Source: an uncultured Lachnospiraceae bacterium
GTDB lineage: Bacteria > Bacillota > Clostridia > Lachnospirales > Lachnospiraceae
DNA length: 64,000 nucleotides
Reading direction: 5' to 3'
Assembly (NCBI GenBank): GCA_910578345.1
Contig: CAJTRA010000001.1
Span: forward strand, 354,115-418,114
Below are positions 1-7,580 of this stretch, piece by piece. Numbering within the stretch: position 1 is the stretch's first letter; each line of letters opens with the position of its first letter. The position numbers and the translations under genes are program-made. The notes under the pieces are model-generated. The model did not search any database. It was not told the origin of the DNA and was given only the letters and a program-made list of their open reading frames with translations.

Positions 1-556
1 TGATCAGGCTGTAGAAAAACGGGATCACCGATCCTCTGCTGCCTGCCACATTTCCATAACGGACAATGGAGAAATTAATGTCCTTCGCACCGGCGTAAGC
101 ATTGGCCGCTACAAACAACTTATCCGACACAAGCTTCGTGCCGCCGTAGAGATTCACGGGATTGACCGCCTTATCCGTCGATAGTGCCACCACCTTATGC
201 ACGCCGCTGTCCAACGCCGCGTCAATTACATTCATGGCGCCATGAATGTTCGTCTTGATCGCCTCATTGGGATTATACTCACAGGCCGGAACCTGCTTAA
301 GCGCCGCCGCATGGATAATATAGTCCACCCCTTCGCAGGCTCTGCGAAGACGCTCTATGTCCCGCACGTCCCCAATAAAAAACCGAAGCCTGTCCGCAAA
401 TTCCTTAAACTCCTCCGCCATCATCCACTGCTTAAATTCATCCCTGGAATAGATGATAATCTTCTTTGGCTCGTAGTGTGTCAGCACGTATCTGGTAAAA
501 CACTTTCCAAAAGATCCCGTGCCGCCGGTTATCAATATCGTTTTATCTTTCAACAT
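1..556 (-). CDS. pseB: UDP-N-acetylglucosamine 4,6-dehydratase (PseB/CapD-like), 3' part outside window
   Basis: The minus strand reads open from an ATG at 556 to the window edge, giving about 185 residues of an extended SDR sugar-nucleotide dehydratase. Visible are the N-terminal dinucleotide motif TGGTGSFG (residues 10-17), a GDVRD segment, the HAAALKQVP segment and the catalytic-region STDKAVNP...YGGTK. These are typical of PseB/FlaA1-type enzymes, which convert UDP-GlcNAc to a 4-keto-6-deoxy sugar for surface glycans or protein glycosylation. A GGAGG ribosome site at 564-568 fixes the start. The C-terminal part is beyond base 1. The inverting PseB and the CapD/WbgZ types cannot be separated from this fragment alone. 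The following gene on this strand would lie outside the window. Confidence 0.85.
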   Translation of the reverse strand, partial: MLKDKTILITGGTGSFGKCFTRYVLTHYEPKKIIIYSRDEFKQWMMAEEFKEFADRLRFFIGDVRDIERLRRACEGVDYIIHAAALKQVPACEYNPNEAIKTNIHGAMNVIDAALDSGVHKVVALSTDKAVNPVNLYGGTKLVSDKLFVAANAYAGAKDINFSIVRYGNVAGSRGSVIPFFYSLI

Positions 557-635
557 GAGTTTTCCTCCGAATTTCTATACTCTTGCACTGTCCCATAGTA
601 TATCATAGGAAATGGGGGTTTGCAATAAAAGCAAA

Positions 636-1919
636 TCACGTTAGCTCCAAGTTCCCGATCGTCCTGCAGGTCATATCGATCCATTCTTCTTCATGCGCAT
701 CGGAAACAAACATAGCCTCAAACTGAGACGGCGCCACATAGATCCCCCTCTCCAGCATTTTGTTAAAATAAGCCGCAAAGGCTTCCCTGTCACACTTGCA
801 GGCGTCTTCATAGTTTTCCACCCGACCTGCGCACTCTCGAAAGCCCGGTGTGAAAAATGCCGACAGCAAAGATCCCGCACGATTCACCGTCAGTCCCCTG
901 CTTCTGAAAGCTTCTGCCAGCTTCCCGGCACGCCTGTCAATGCGCTTATAAATCCCGGTATCCTCCATCAGGATCTTCAACGTCTCAATCCCTGCCATCA
1001 CCGCGACCGGATTGCCCGATAACGTTCCCGCCTGGTAGACCGGGCCCAGGGGAGCAACAAACGACATAAGATCTCTGTTGCCGCCGTAAGCCGCCAACGG
1101 CATTCCTCCTCCTACGATCTTCCCAAACGTATACAGATCTGCATGTACTCCTGTATATTCTGAGGCGCCGCCCAGCGCCAGCCGGAATCCCGTGATCACC
1201 TCATCGAAAATCAAAAGCACGCCATACTTACGCGTAATTTGCCGCAGAGACTCCAAAAATCCTTCCTTCGGCGGCACCACGCCCATATTAGCTGCCACCG
1301 GCTCCACCACAACCGCCGCCACCTGTCCGGTATTTTCCTCCATCAGTCTGCGCACGGATTCTATATCATTATAGACCGCCGTCAACGTACAGGCTGCATA
1401 CCCCTCCGGCACGCCCCCGCTGTCCGGCACCGACTGCGTCATCAATCCGGAACCGGCCTTTACCAGCAGGCCATCGGAATGACCATGGTAATTACCGGAA
1501 AATTTAATAATCTTCTCCCTGCCTGTATATCCTCTGGCCACGCGCACGGCGCTCATCACCGCCTCTGTCCCGGAACTGACCAGACGCACCATCTCCACAT
1601 CCGGAACACAGGCGCTGATCCGCTCCGCCAGCTCCACTTCCCCGGCCGTAGGCGTTCCGAAGGTTAATCCCTTTGTACATGCCCGCTGTACTGCTTCGAT
1701 CACTCCCGGATGCGCATGCCCCAGGATGCCCGGCCCCCAGGAGCAGACATAATCCAAATACCGGTTTCCATCTACGTCGATCAGCCAGGGACCCTGTGCC
1801 CGTTCCACGAAAAAGGGATGCCTGCCTACCGCCTGGAAAGCCCGCACCGGCGAGTTTACTCCTCCCGGCATCAGCCGCCGCGCCTTATCAAAAAGTTGTT
1901 CTGATCTGTTCCAATCCAT
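636..1919 (-). CDS. hemL: Glutamate-1-semialdehyde 2,1-aminomutase
   Basis: A PLP enzyme that turns glutamate-1-semialdehyde into 5-aminolevulinate, the second C5-pathway step after HemA. From the chosen start the protein has 427 residues, the usual family length. The PLP lysine sits in FGKIVGGGMP (Lys267), and the N-terminal MPGGVNSPVRAF and SSGTEA motifs are present. An in-frame ATG at 1949 would add ten residues, but the ATG at 1919 has GGAGG five bases upstream and gives the canonical N-terminus, so it is preferred. It is the last gene of the run hemA-sirC-hemC-cobA/hemD-hemB-hemL and starts 20 bases after hemB. No strong terminator was seen in the 79 bases before the next gene. Confidence 0.95.
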   Translation of the reverse strand: MDWNRSEQLFDKARRLMPGGVNSPVRAFQAVGRHPFFVERAQGPWLIDVDGNRYLDYVCSWGPGILGHAHPGVIEAVQRACTKGLTFGTPTAGEVELAERISACVPDVEMVRLVSSGTEAVMSAVRVARGYTGREKIIKFSGNYHGHSDGLLVKAGSGLMTQSVPDSGGVPEGYAACTLTAVYNDIESVRRLMEENTGQVAAVVVEPVAANMGVVPPKEGFLESLRQITRKYGVLLIFDEVITGFRLALGGASEYTGVHADLYTFGKIVGGGMPLAAYGGNRDLMSFVAPLGPVYQAGTLSGNPVAVMAGIETLKILMEDTGIYKRIDRRAGKLAEAFRSRGLTVNRAGSLLSAFFTPGFRECAGRVENYEDACKCDREAFAAYFNKMLERGIYVAPSQFEAMFVSDAHEEEWIDMTCRTIGNLELT

Positions 1920-1939
1920 ATCTGCCTCCATGAAAAAAC

Positions 1940-2896
1940 TTAAATCCATTTCACCGCATCCAGCGCATGATAGGTAATGATAATCTTCGCACCTGCCCGC
2001 TTCATGGCCGTAAGATTCTCCATAACAATTCTTCTCTCATCGATCCAGCCTCTCTCGGCAGCCGCTTTCACCATCGCATACTCACCACTGACATTATACA
2101 CTGCAAGCGGCAGGGTGAAAGAAAGAGCGGCCTCCTTCAGCACATCCAGACAGGTAAGCGCCGGTTTCACCATCACGATATCCGCCCCTTCCGCAATATC
2201 CGCTTCCATCTCCCGCAAAGCTTCCTTTCCATTGGCACAGTCCATCTGATAGCTCCTGCGGTCGCCAAAACCTGGCGCAGAATGCGCCGCATCCCGGAAC
2301 GGTCCATAATAGGCAGAGGCAAACTTAGCACTGTAAGCCATAATGGGAACCTGTGTAAATCCCGCCTGATCCAGCCCGGCCCGGATCGCCGCCACTCGGC
2401 CGTCCATCATATCGGAAGGCGCCACCATATCCGCCCCGGCTTCCGCCAGACTGACTGCCATTTTCGTAAGATACGGCAGCGTCTCATCGTTTAGAATCTC
2501 ATCCCCGTTTACCATACCGCAATGGCCGTGAGAAGTATATTCACACAAACACACATCCACCACAAGATAGAGCTCCGGGTACTTCTCCTTCATGAAGCGG
2601 ACCGCCCTCTGCGTGATCCCGTCTGCCGCATAGGCCTGACTGCCTTGCGGATCCTTATGATGTGGAATCCCAAAAAGCAGAATTCCTCCAATGCCTGCTT
2701 CCCTCACCTGTTCCAGAATCTCATCCAGCCGATCAATAGAATACTGAAAAACACCCGGCATGGACTCTACCGGATTCTTACTGTCCATCCCCTCTGTCAC
2801 AAACAGGGGATAGATCAAATCTTTCGGGTGCAGTCTTGTCTCCTGCAGGATGGAACGGATCCTCTCATCCCGTCTTAGTCTTCTGAATCGATACAT
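1940..2896 (-). CDS. hemB: Delta-aminolevulinic acid dehydratase (porphobilinogen synthase)
   Basis: Condenses two 5-aminolevulinates to porphobilinogen. The chosen ATG at 2896 gives 318 residues and is preceded by a GAGGAG site; a longer frame reaching 2968 lacks family-like sequence in its extra 24 residues. The active-site lysines are seen in AKFASAYYG and MVKPALTCLD. The metal segment VCLCEYTSHGHCG carries three cysteines, which marks the zinc-type enzyme rather than the Asp-rich Mg type. The start lies inside the end of cobA/hemD (32-base overlap), so translation is probably coupled. This is an ordinary member of the tetrapyrrole run. Confidence 0.95.
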   Translation of the reverse strand: MYRFRRLRRDERIRSILQETRLHPKDLIYPLFVTEGMDSKNPVESMPGVFQYSIDRLDEILEQVREAGIGGILLFGIPHHKDPQGSQAYAADGITQRAVRFMKEKYPELYLVVDVCLCEYTSHGHCGMVNGDEILNDETLPYLTKMAVSLAEAGADMVAPSDMMDGRVAAIRAGLDQAGFTQVPIMAYSAKFASAYYGPFRDAAHSAPGFGDRRSYQMDCANGKEALREMEADIAEGADIVMVKPALTCLDVLKEAALSFTLPLAVYNVSGEYAMVKAAAERGWIDERRIVMENLTAMKRAGAKIIITYHALDAVKWI

Positions 2897-4454
2897 ATGC
2901 TTTCTCTCCTCTATCTTGATCCTCTCTGATACATGCCGCAATTGCTTCGATACAAGGTTTCTCTGCAACCAGAAATGCCGCTGCGTGCTTTCTCACCTCC
3001 GCACCGCACTTTTCCCCAATACAGACATACCTGCTTCTTTCATCTGTCACCCCGGCTTTCTTACGGCTCTCAAAGTACGCACGCGCTCCCATCGCGGAAC
3101 CGAAAACGATATAGTCCGGTTTCTCTGACAGCACTTTCGAACATTTTTCCTCACAGACCCTTATCTCATAAAGCGGATGATCTACAAAGGCAAGTTGTTT
3201 TCCTGCAAAGATCCCTGGCAGTTCATTGCTTCCCTGTCTGGCCCGCAGAAAAAGAGCGGGCGCCTGCTCTCCCTCCTCTATGATGCGTTCCGTCAGCCCT
3301 TCCGCCAGATGCGTCACATCAGAAATCCCTGGCATATAGTCTGCATACAGTCCCGCTTCCGCAAGCACCTCCGCGGTCCCAGGCCCGATCACCGCGATCT
3401 TCTTTCCGGAAAGCATACGCAGATCCCGCCTCTCCTGACGCATTTGATCCAGAAAGGCCCTGACGCCATTAGGACTGGTAAAGACAAGCCAAGTATGCTC
3501 CTTAAAATCTGTCAATGGTCTTTTCAGCCGGCACACTTCCATAAAGCTCATATCCCTTACTTCCGCGCCGTCTTCCCTGAGCGCCGCTGACATCCTGGCT
3601 GTAAAATGCTTCGTCCCTGTCACGCCCACCGTAATTCCCGCAAGCGGCAGACAACTGTCCTGCGTTTCCTCCGTTCCCCGTGCGTCCTCCTCTGGCAGCA
3701 GCTCCAATTCTGCCACCGCGCCCACAACGATCACCGCCGGAGACGTAAATTCCTGCGTTTTCGCTTCCTCATAAAGCCTGCCAAGAACAGCCCGCAGACA
3801 TCTCTGCCGCTTCGTAGTTCCTTCCATAACAATCGCACAGGGAGTGTCTGGGTTTTTCCCCGCCGCAAGCAGGCCTTTCACGATCTCTTCCAGATGGTGC
3901 ATTCCCATCAGGATCACCAGGGTGCCGTCTACCCGCGCCAGAAGATCAAAATCCATCTGCACTCTTCCCTCTTCCTGCGCCGCTTCATCTGTACCCGTCT
4001 TAGCCATCGTTCCCGTCACTACTGTGACTGCAGACGAAAGCCCCCTGTGCGTGACCGGAATCCCTGCTGCCGCAGGCGCCGCAATGGCAGAAGAGATCCC
4101 TGGAATTTCCTCACAACAAATTCCTGCTTCCTTCAATGCGAGAAACTCTTCCCCGCCTCTGCCAAACACATAAGGATCTCCGCCTTTTAAGCGCGCCACC
4201 ATCCTGCCCTCCTGTGCCTTTTCCACCAGCAGCCGATTGATCTCAGACTGTTTGCTGGCATGAGAGCCATAGCGCTTTCCCACATAGATTTTCTCACAGT
4301 CCGGCTTTGTCCACTCCAGCAGTTCTTCCGACGCCAAGCTGTCATAGACCACTGTCTCACATCTGCGCAGGATCTCCAGCGCCTTGATGGTCAAAAGCCC
4401 AACGTCGCCGCATCCGCCACCCACAAGATACACTTTTCCTTTTCCCTGATTCAA
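2865..4454 (-). CDS. cobA-hemD: Fused uroporphyrinogen-III C-methyltransferase / uroporphyrinogen-III synthase
   Basis: A 529-residue fusion common in clostridia. Residues about 1-250 are the SAM-dependent methyltransferase (SUMT/CobA), with ARLKGGDPYVFGRGGEE and the region following VTHRGLSSA. Residues about 270-515 are the HemD domain that closes and inverts the tetrapyrrole ring. Together they convert hydroxymethylbilane through uroporphyrinogen III to precorrin-2. The start appears to be a TTG at 4454; no nearby ATG fits. The first SAM loop reads GGGCGDVGLLT where the usual form is GAGPGDPGLLT, so both prolines are replaced. Because CobA drains the pathway to siroheme or cobalamin, the block is not primarily for protohaem. 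Confidence 0.93.
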   Translation of the reverse strand: MNQGKGKVYLVGGGCGDVGLLTIKALEILRRCETVVYDSLASEELLEWTKPDCEKIYVGKRYGSHASKQSEINRLLVEKAQEGRMVARLKGGDPYVFGRGGEEFLALKEAGICCEEIPGISSAIAAPAAAGIPVTHRGLSSAVTVVTGTMAKTGTDEAAQEEGRVQMDFDLLARVDGTLVILMGMHHLEEIVKGLLAAGKNPDTPCAIVMEGTTKRQRCLRAVLGRLYEEAKTQEFTSPAVIVVGAVAELELLPEEDARGTEETQDSCLPLAGITVGVTGTKHFTARMSAALREDGAEVRDMSFMEVCRLKRPLTDFKEHTWLVFTSPNGVRAFLDQMRQERRDLRMLSGKKIAVIGPGTAEVLAEAGLYADYMPGISDVTHLAEGLTERIIEEGEQAPALFLRARQGSNELPGIFAGKQLAFVDHPLYEIRVCEEKCSKVLSEKPDYIVFGSAMGARAYFESRKKAGVTDERSRYVCIGEKCGAEVRKHAAAFLVAEKPCIEAIAACIREDQDRGEKAYVSIQKTKTG

Positions 4455-4481
4455 CGCCGCTTCTCACTCCCCGCTCTCTTT

Positions 4482-5420
4482 CTACCACGTTATCCCGTTT
4501 TCTTTTAGTGCGTCCGCTGCCTGTGCCGCCAGTTTCCGGCCCTCCTGGATTTCCGCCCTACCCGTAAGTCTTATCTTTCTTCCGGCGTACATTGCATCCA
4601 GAATCAGCCTGCTCCCATCGAATCTGCACCAGGCAGCGGCGGCCTCACTGCAGTCTGCCGCAAGATGGCCCAGCACTTCTCTCTCTATTTCAAAACAAAA
4701 CATCGTTTCTGCATCTGTGATCTTCTGACAGATTCTCTCTGTCTCAGAACCGCGCACCGTTTCCACTGCGATCATCCCCTGGCAGGCCGCAGGCAGAAAC
4801 TGCTCCGGCGGAAGAGGAAAAAAGGTAAATTCTTCCTCTGTTTCTACGCCAATCCCCAGACGGTCCAGCCCCGCTTTCGCCAACAGGATACCATCGAAGC
4901 CGCCCTCCTTCAACTTACGCAGTCTTGTATCCACATTGCCGCGGATATTCTCACAGACCACATTCCTCCAGAACTGCTCTGCCAAAAGCTGACGCCTCCT
5001 GCTGCCGCTTCCGATCTTAAAGACTTTCTCGGCACTCTCCCGATTCTCCGGCCTCTTCTGCCATTCTGTAAGCTCTGGCAGGCTTCCTCCCTTCGGAATC
5101 ACCAGTACATCCCGCACATCGGCTCTCGGAAGAACTGCACTGATCTTCAGCCCATCCGCCAACGCCATCGGCAGATCTTTGGCCGAGTGCACCGCAGCAT
5201 CTATCTTCCCGTCCAGGAGCGCCTGCTCCAGTTCTGAAGCAAAGACACCCTTTTCACCGATCTGTGCCAAAGGCTTATCCTGTATCTTATCTCCTCTGGT
5301 ATGCAGGATAATGATTTCCGTCTCTGTCTGGTCTGCTGCCCGCAATAACGCTGCCTGCACCAGAGAAACCTGTTTCAGGGCCAGTTTACTGCCCCGCGTT
5401 CCGATCCTGATCCTATCCAT
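4482..5420 (-). CDS. hemC: Porphobilinogen deaminase (hydroxymethylbilane synthase)
   Basis: Polymerises four porphobilinogens on a dipyrromethane cofactor. At 312 residues it has the normal length. RIGTRGSKLA at the N-terminus, HSAKDLP (residues 78-84) and GSGSRRRQLL are conserved substrate-binding segments. The cofactor-attaching cysteine is most likely Cys257 in LAADCSEAA; this loop is diverged from the usual GGCxxPxG form but is in the right place. The ATG follows directly on the TAA of the preceding sirC gene, with its AAAGGA site inside that gene, so the two should be translationally coupled. Confidence 0.94.
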   Translation of the reverse strand: MDRIRIGTRGSKLALKQVSLVQAALLRAADQTETEIIILHTRGDKIQDKPLAQIGEKGVFASELEQALLDGKIDAAVHSAKDLPMALADGLKISAVLPRADVRDVLVIPKGGSLPELTEWQKRPENRESAEKVFKIGSGSRRRQLLAEQFWRNVVCENIRGNVDTRLRKLKEGGFDGILLAKAGLDRLGIGVETEEEFTFFPLPPEQFLPAACQGMIAVETVRGSETERICQKITDAETMFCFEIEREVLGHLAADCSEAAAAWCRFDGSRLILDAMYAGRKIRLTGRAEIQEGRKLAAQAADALKENGITW

Positions 5421-6125
5421 TTATTCAGTATTCCTTTCTTCTGCAGAGATCATTCCGGGCAGTGCATCTTTTCCGTTTTCTTCCGCAGCACAATGCGACG
5501 TCAGAAACTCCGTCAGCTCCTCAAGCGATGCTTTCCCCGCTTTTTCCAGACAATGCAGGAACATCCTCTCCAGAATTTCTTTCCTGGCAGTCTCCTCCTG
5601 TATCCGCTCCATGACCAACGGCCGGATCTGTCCCAATAAGTCGATCGTCACTCCCAATCCTTCCGGCAGCACATCATCGATCTTCCTCCGCATCCAGGAG
5701 GCCGCCACAGGACTTCTCCCATCTGTGGAGATGCCCACTGTCAAAGCGCCTTCCCGCACCAGTGCCGGAAAAAGGAACGTGCACTTCTCTCTGTCGTCCA
5801 CTACATTGACTAAAATTTTCTCTGCCCTGCAGTACTCTGCAATCTGCCCATTCACCGTCTCGTCATCCGAAGCCGCGATCACAAAGTCTGCCCCATCCAA
5901 ATCCTCCTTCTGAAACGGCCGCTCCTCCAAAAGAAGAGAGGCCACCGCATTCTGCTGCAACAGCTTCTCCTGTACCCGAATATCTTCACCGATCCAGGGC
6001 GCAATAACCTTCAGCGCCGGACCGAAAGGCAGCAGTTTCTCCACCTTCCTGGCCGCCACGTGACCGCCGCCCACGATCAAGCCCTTCTTTCCCTCTATCT
6101 CCATAAAAAAAGGAAAATGTCCCAT
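5421..6125 (-). CDS. Precorrin-2 dehydrogenase / sirohydrochlorin ferrochelatase-like protein (CysG N-domain family)
   Basis: Carries an NAD-binding N-terminal fold (LIVGGGHVAARKVEKLL) and the GADFVIAASDDETVN segment of the CysG-N/Met8p/SirC family. It oxidises precorrin-2 to sirohydrochlorin, and in some members inserts iron to give siroheme. The protein is 234 residues from the ATG at 6125, which has GAGG nine bases upstream; the longer reading begins with a TTG too close to its ribosome site. No separate ferrochelatase (SirB/CbiK type) is visible in the window, so this protein may do both last steps as Met8p does. That is an inference. Confidence 0.88.
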   Translation of the reverse strand: MGHFPFFMEIEGKKGLIVGGGHVAARKVEKLLPFGPALKVIAPWIGEDIRVQEKLLQQNAVASLLLEERPFQKEDLDGADFVIAASDDETVNGQIAEYCRAEKILVNVVDDREKCTFLFPALVREGALTVGISTDGRSPVAASWMRRKIDDVLPEGLGVTIDLLGQIRPLVMERIQEETARKEILERMFLHCLEKAGKASLEELTEFLTSHCAAEENGKDALPGMISAEERNTE

Positions 6126-6162
6126 CAGAATTATCCTCAATCTCCTAAAATGCCGGCTCTTG

Positions 6163-7434
6163 TCACCTCTTATCCGGCGCTTGATCCTTCGATGCCTGCT
6201 CTTTCGCCTTTGGATCCTCCGGCTTATGATCTTTCTCTGTCTGTTCTTTCAACTTCCGCTCCTTCGGCATCTGCTCCTCCGACCTCTGATCCTTCGGCGT
6301 CTGCTCTTTCAACACCTGCACAACGGCTTCAAATGATGTGCTGTCCAGTTCGTCACGCAGCAAATAAAGCAGTTTTTCCGCCGAACAACCTGCATACCGC
6401 TTCTTCCAGTTCTTATCCGTTTTGGTAAGCCGGTGAAACGAAAGCGTCTTACAAAGCTTCTCCAGTTCTTCCGCCAGAATCTCTTCCGCATCCGTAAGCG
6501 CCTTCCGCTTCAACCTGTTATTTTCTTCGGCCAGCTTCCTGATCTCGTCAAGCGCCACAAGGCGGCAGCCTTCCATCTGCCCGATTGCCGCATCGATATC
6601 CGGCGGCATGGCAATGTCGATAAACAGCCGCTCTCTGTGATCCGCCGCCCTTCGCAAAACCTCCCTGACCCGGCCCGCCGTCAGCGTATAATGAGGACTG
6701 GCGGTGGCGGAAATGGCCACATCCGCCTCTTCCAGATAAGAATAGCGCTCCTGATAGGGCACATTTTCCACCCGTGGGCTGACCCTCTGGCAGATGCCGT
6801 TGTGGGAGCGGGTCGTAGCGATGATCCGGATATTTTCCTGACTTAAAAGGTCCTTTAAGAGGATGCCGCCCATCTGCCCGCTGCTGCCCATCAGAAGCAC
6901 CGTCTTATGAGACAGTGACAGCCGGAAAACCTCATTTGCCGCCAGTGTGGCCACGGAAACGGAAGTTTTAGACAGCATCGTCTCCGTCTTCACCCGCTTG
7001 GCACACGAAAGCGCCGCCTGAAACACACAGTTCAGTTCATAACCGGTCATCCCCGCCTCCTTGGCACGGACATAAGCATCCCGCACCTGACCAAGGATCT
7101 CATCTTCTCCGATGACCATGGATTCCATTCCACAGGCCACCCGGAAAAGGTGATGTAGCGCTCTTTGTCCCTGATACCGTCTGACCAGCCCCTTAAGCCA
7201 CTCTTCCTCACATCCGGCCGCCCGCGCCAGCACCGCTTCCAGATCCCGGAAACGGTTGCCCTCTCCCGACACATACACTTCCGTGCGGTTGCAGGTGGAC
7301 AGCGTCACGCACTCCTCCACCCCTGCAGCCGCCAGAACCTCCCGCCGGAAATCCTCCGCCTTTTCTCCCGGTATACAGCACCTTTGCCGCCTGGCAGATT
7401 CCGCCGTCTTATGGCTGATACTGATACATTCCAT
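6163..7434 (-). CDS. hemA: Glutamyl-tRNA reductase with charged repetitive C-terminal tail
   Basis: Reduces glutamyl-tRNA to glutamate-1-semialdehyde, the committed step of the C5 pathway. The catalytic cysteine is Cys48 in STCNRTEVY, and the NADP-binding region contains LLMGSSGQMGG. The protein is 423 residues. The core appears to end near residue 375. The last 48 residues are an almost pure Lys/Glu/Gln/Pro/Asp tail with a ten-residue period (LKEQTPKDQR, SEEQMPKERK, LKEQTEKDHK). This tail is not part of the usual dimerisation domain. The gene starts the biosynthetic run and is separated from the upstream reductase by the palindromic element at 7481-7569. Its ribosome site (AAGGG) is weak. 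Confidence 0.94.
   Translation of the reverse strand: MECISISHKTAESARRQRCCIPGEKAEDFRREVLAAAGVEECVTLSTCNRTEVYVSGEGNRFRDLEAVLARAAGCEEEWLKGLVRRYQGQRALHHLFRVACGMESMVIGEDEILGQVRDAYVRAKEAGMTGYELNCVFQAALSCAKRVKTETMLSKTSVSVATLAANEVFRLSLSHKTVLLMGSSGQMGGILLKDLLSQENIRIIATTRSHNGICQRVSPRVENVPYQERYSYLEEADVAISATASPHYTLTAGRVREVLRRAADHRERLFIDIAMPPDIDAAIGQMEGCRLVALDEIRKLAEENNRLKRKALTDAEEILAEELEKLCKTLSFHRLTKTDKNWKKRYAGCSAEKLLYLLRDELDSTSFEAVVQVLKEQTPKDQRSEEQMPKERKLKEQTEKDHKPEDPKAKEQASKDQAPDKR
6166..6309 (-). repeat. Imperfect 30-bp tandem repeats encoding the HemA tail
   Basis: About four to five degenerate units of 30 bp lie at the 3' end of hemA and give a ten-residue protein period rich in K, E, Q, D and P. 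The plus strand shows recurring CTCCTTCGGC and CTGCTCTTTC blocks. Such expansions arise by slippage and may differ in copy number between strains. Confidence 0.7.
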
Positions 7435-7480
7435 CTCTTTTTGCCCTTCTGCTCAACACGCTTTACCGCATAAGCCAATG

Positions 7481-7569
7481 GGGAGAATGCATGCTTTTCG
7501 CATTCTCCCAGACATGACTTCGTTGTACTTAGGCAGCGTACTATGCTGCCTTAGCACAACTTCATGTCT
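7481..7569 (-). repeat. Intercistronic structured element, copy 1 (60-nt palindrome plus short hairpin)
   Basis: In transcript sense the element begins 11 bases after the stop of the upstream reductase. The palindrome (7510-7569) folds as stem A AGACATGA/TCATGTCT, stem B GTTGT/ACAAC, stem C GGCAGC/GCTGCC, loop ATAGTAC, with a 3-nt AAG bulge on the 3' side between A and B. Hairpin D follows at once (7481-7509): GGGAGAATGC pairing with GCATTCTCCC around nine bases. The same layout occurs at 51131-51276 and 54845-54952 with compensating base changes. No T-run follows, so it is not a simple terminator. Function is unknown; mRNA stabiliser, processing site or REP-like repeat are possible. Confidence 0.85.
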
Positions 7570-7580
7570 TCTTCCTGTCT

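Noticed and set aside
197..598. Plus-strand open frame over the first gene
   Set aside because: It lies antisense to clear PseB-type coding sequence and has no family-like residues.
7510..7569. The palindromes as integron attC sites
   Set aside because: They share a folded, bulged form, but the GTTRRRY/RYYYAAC core is missing, no integrase is present, and two loci are inside the ATP synthase operon.
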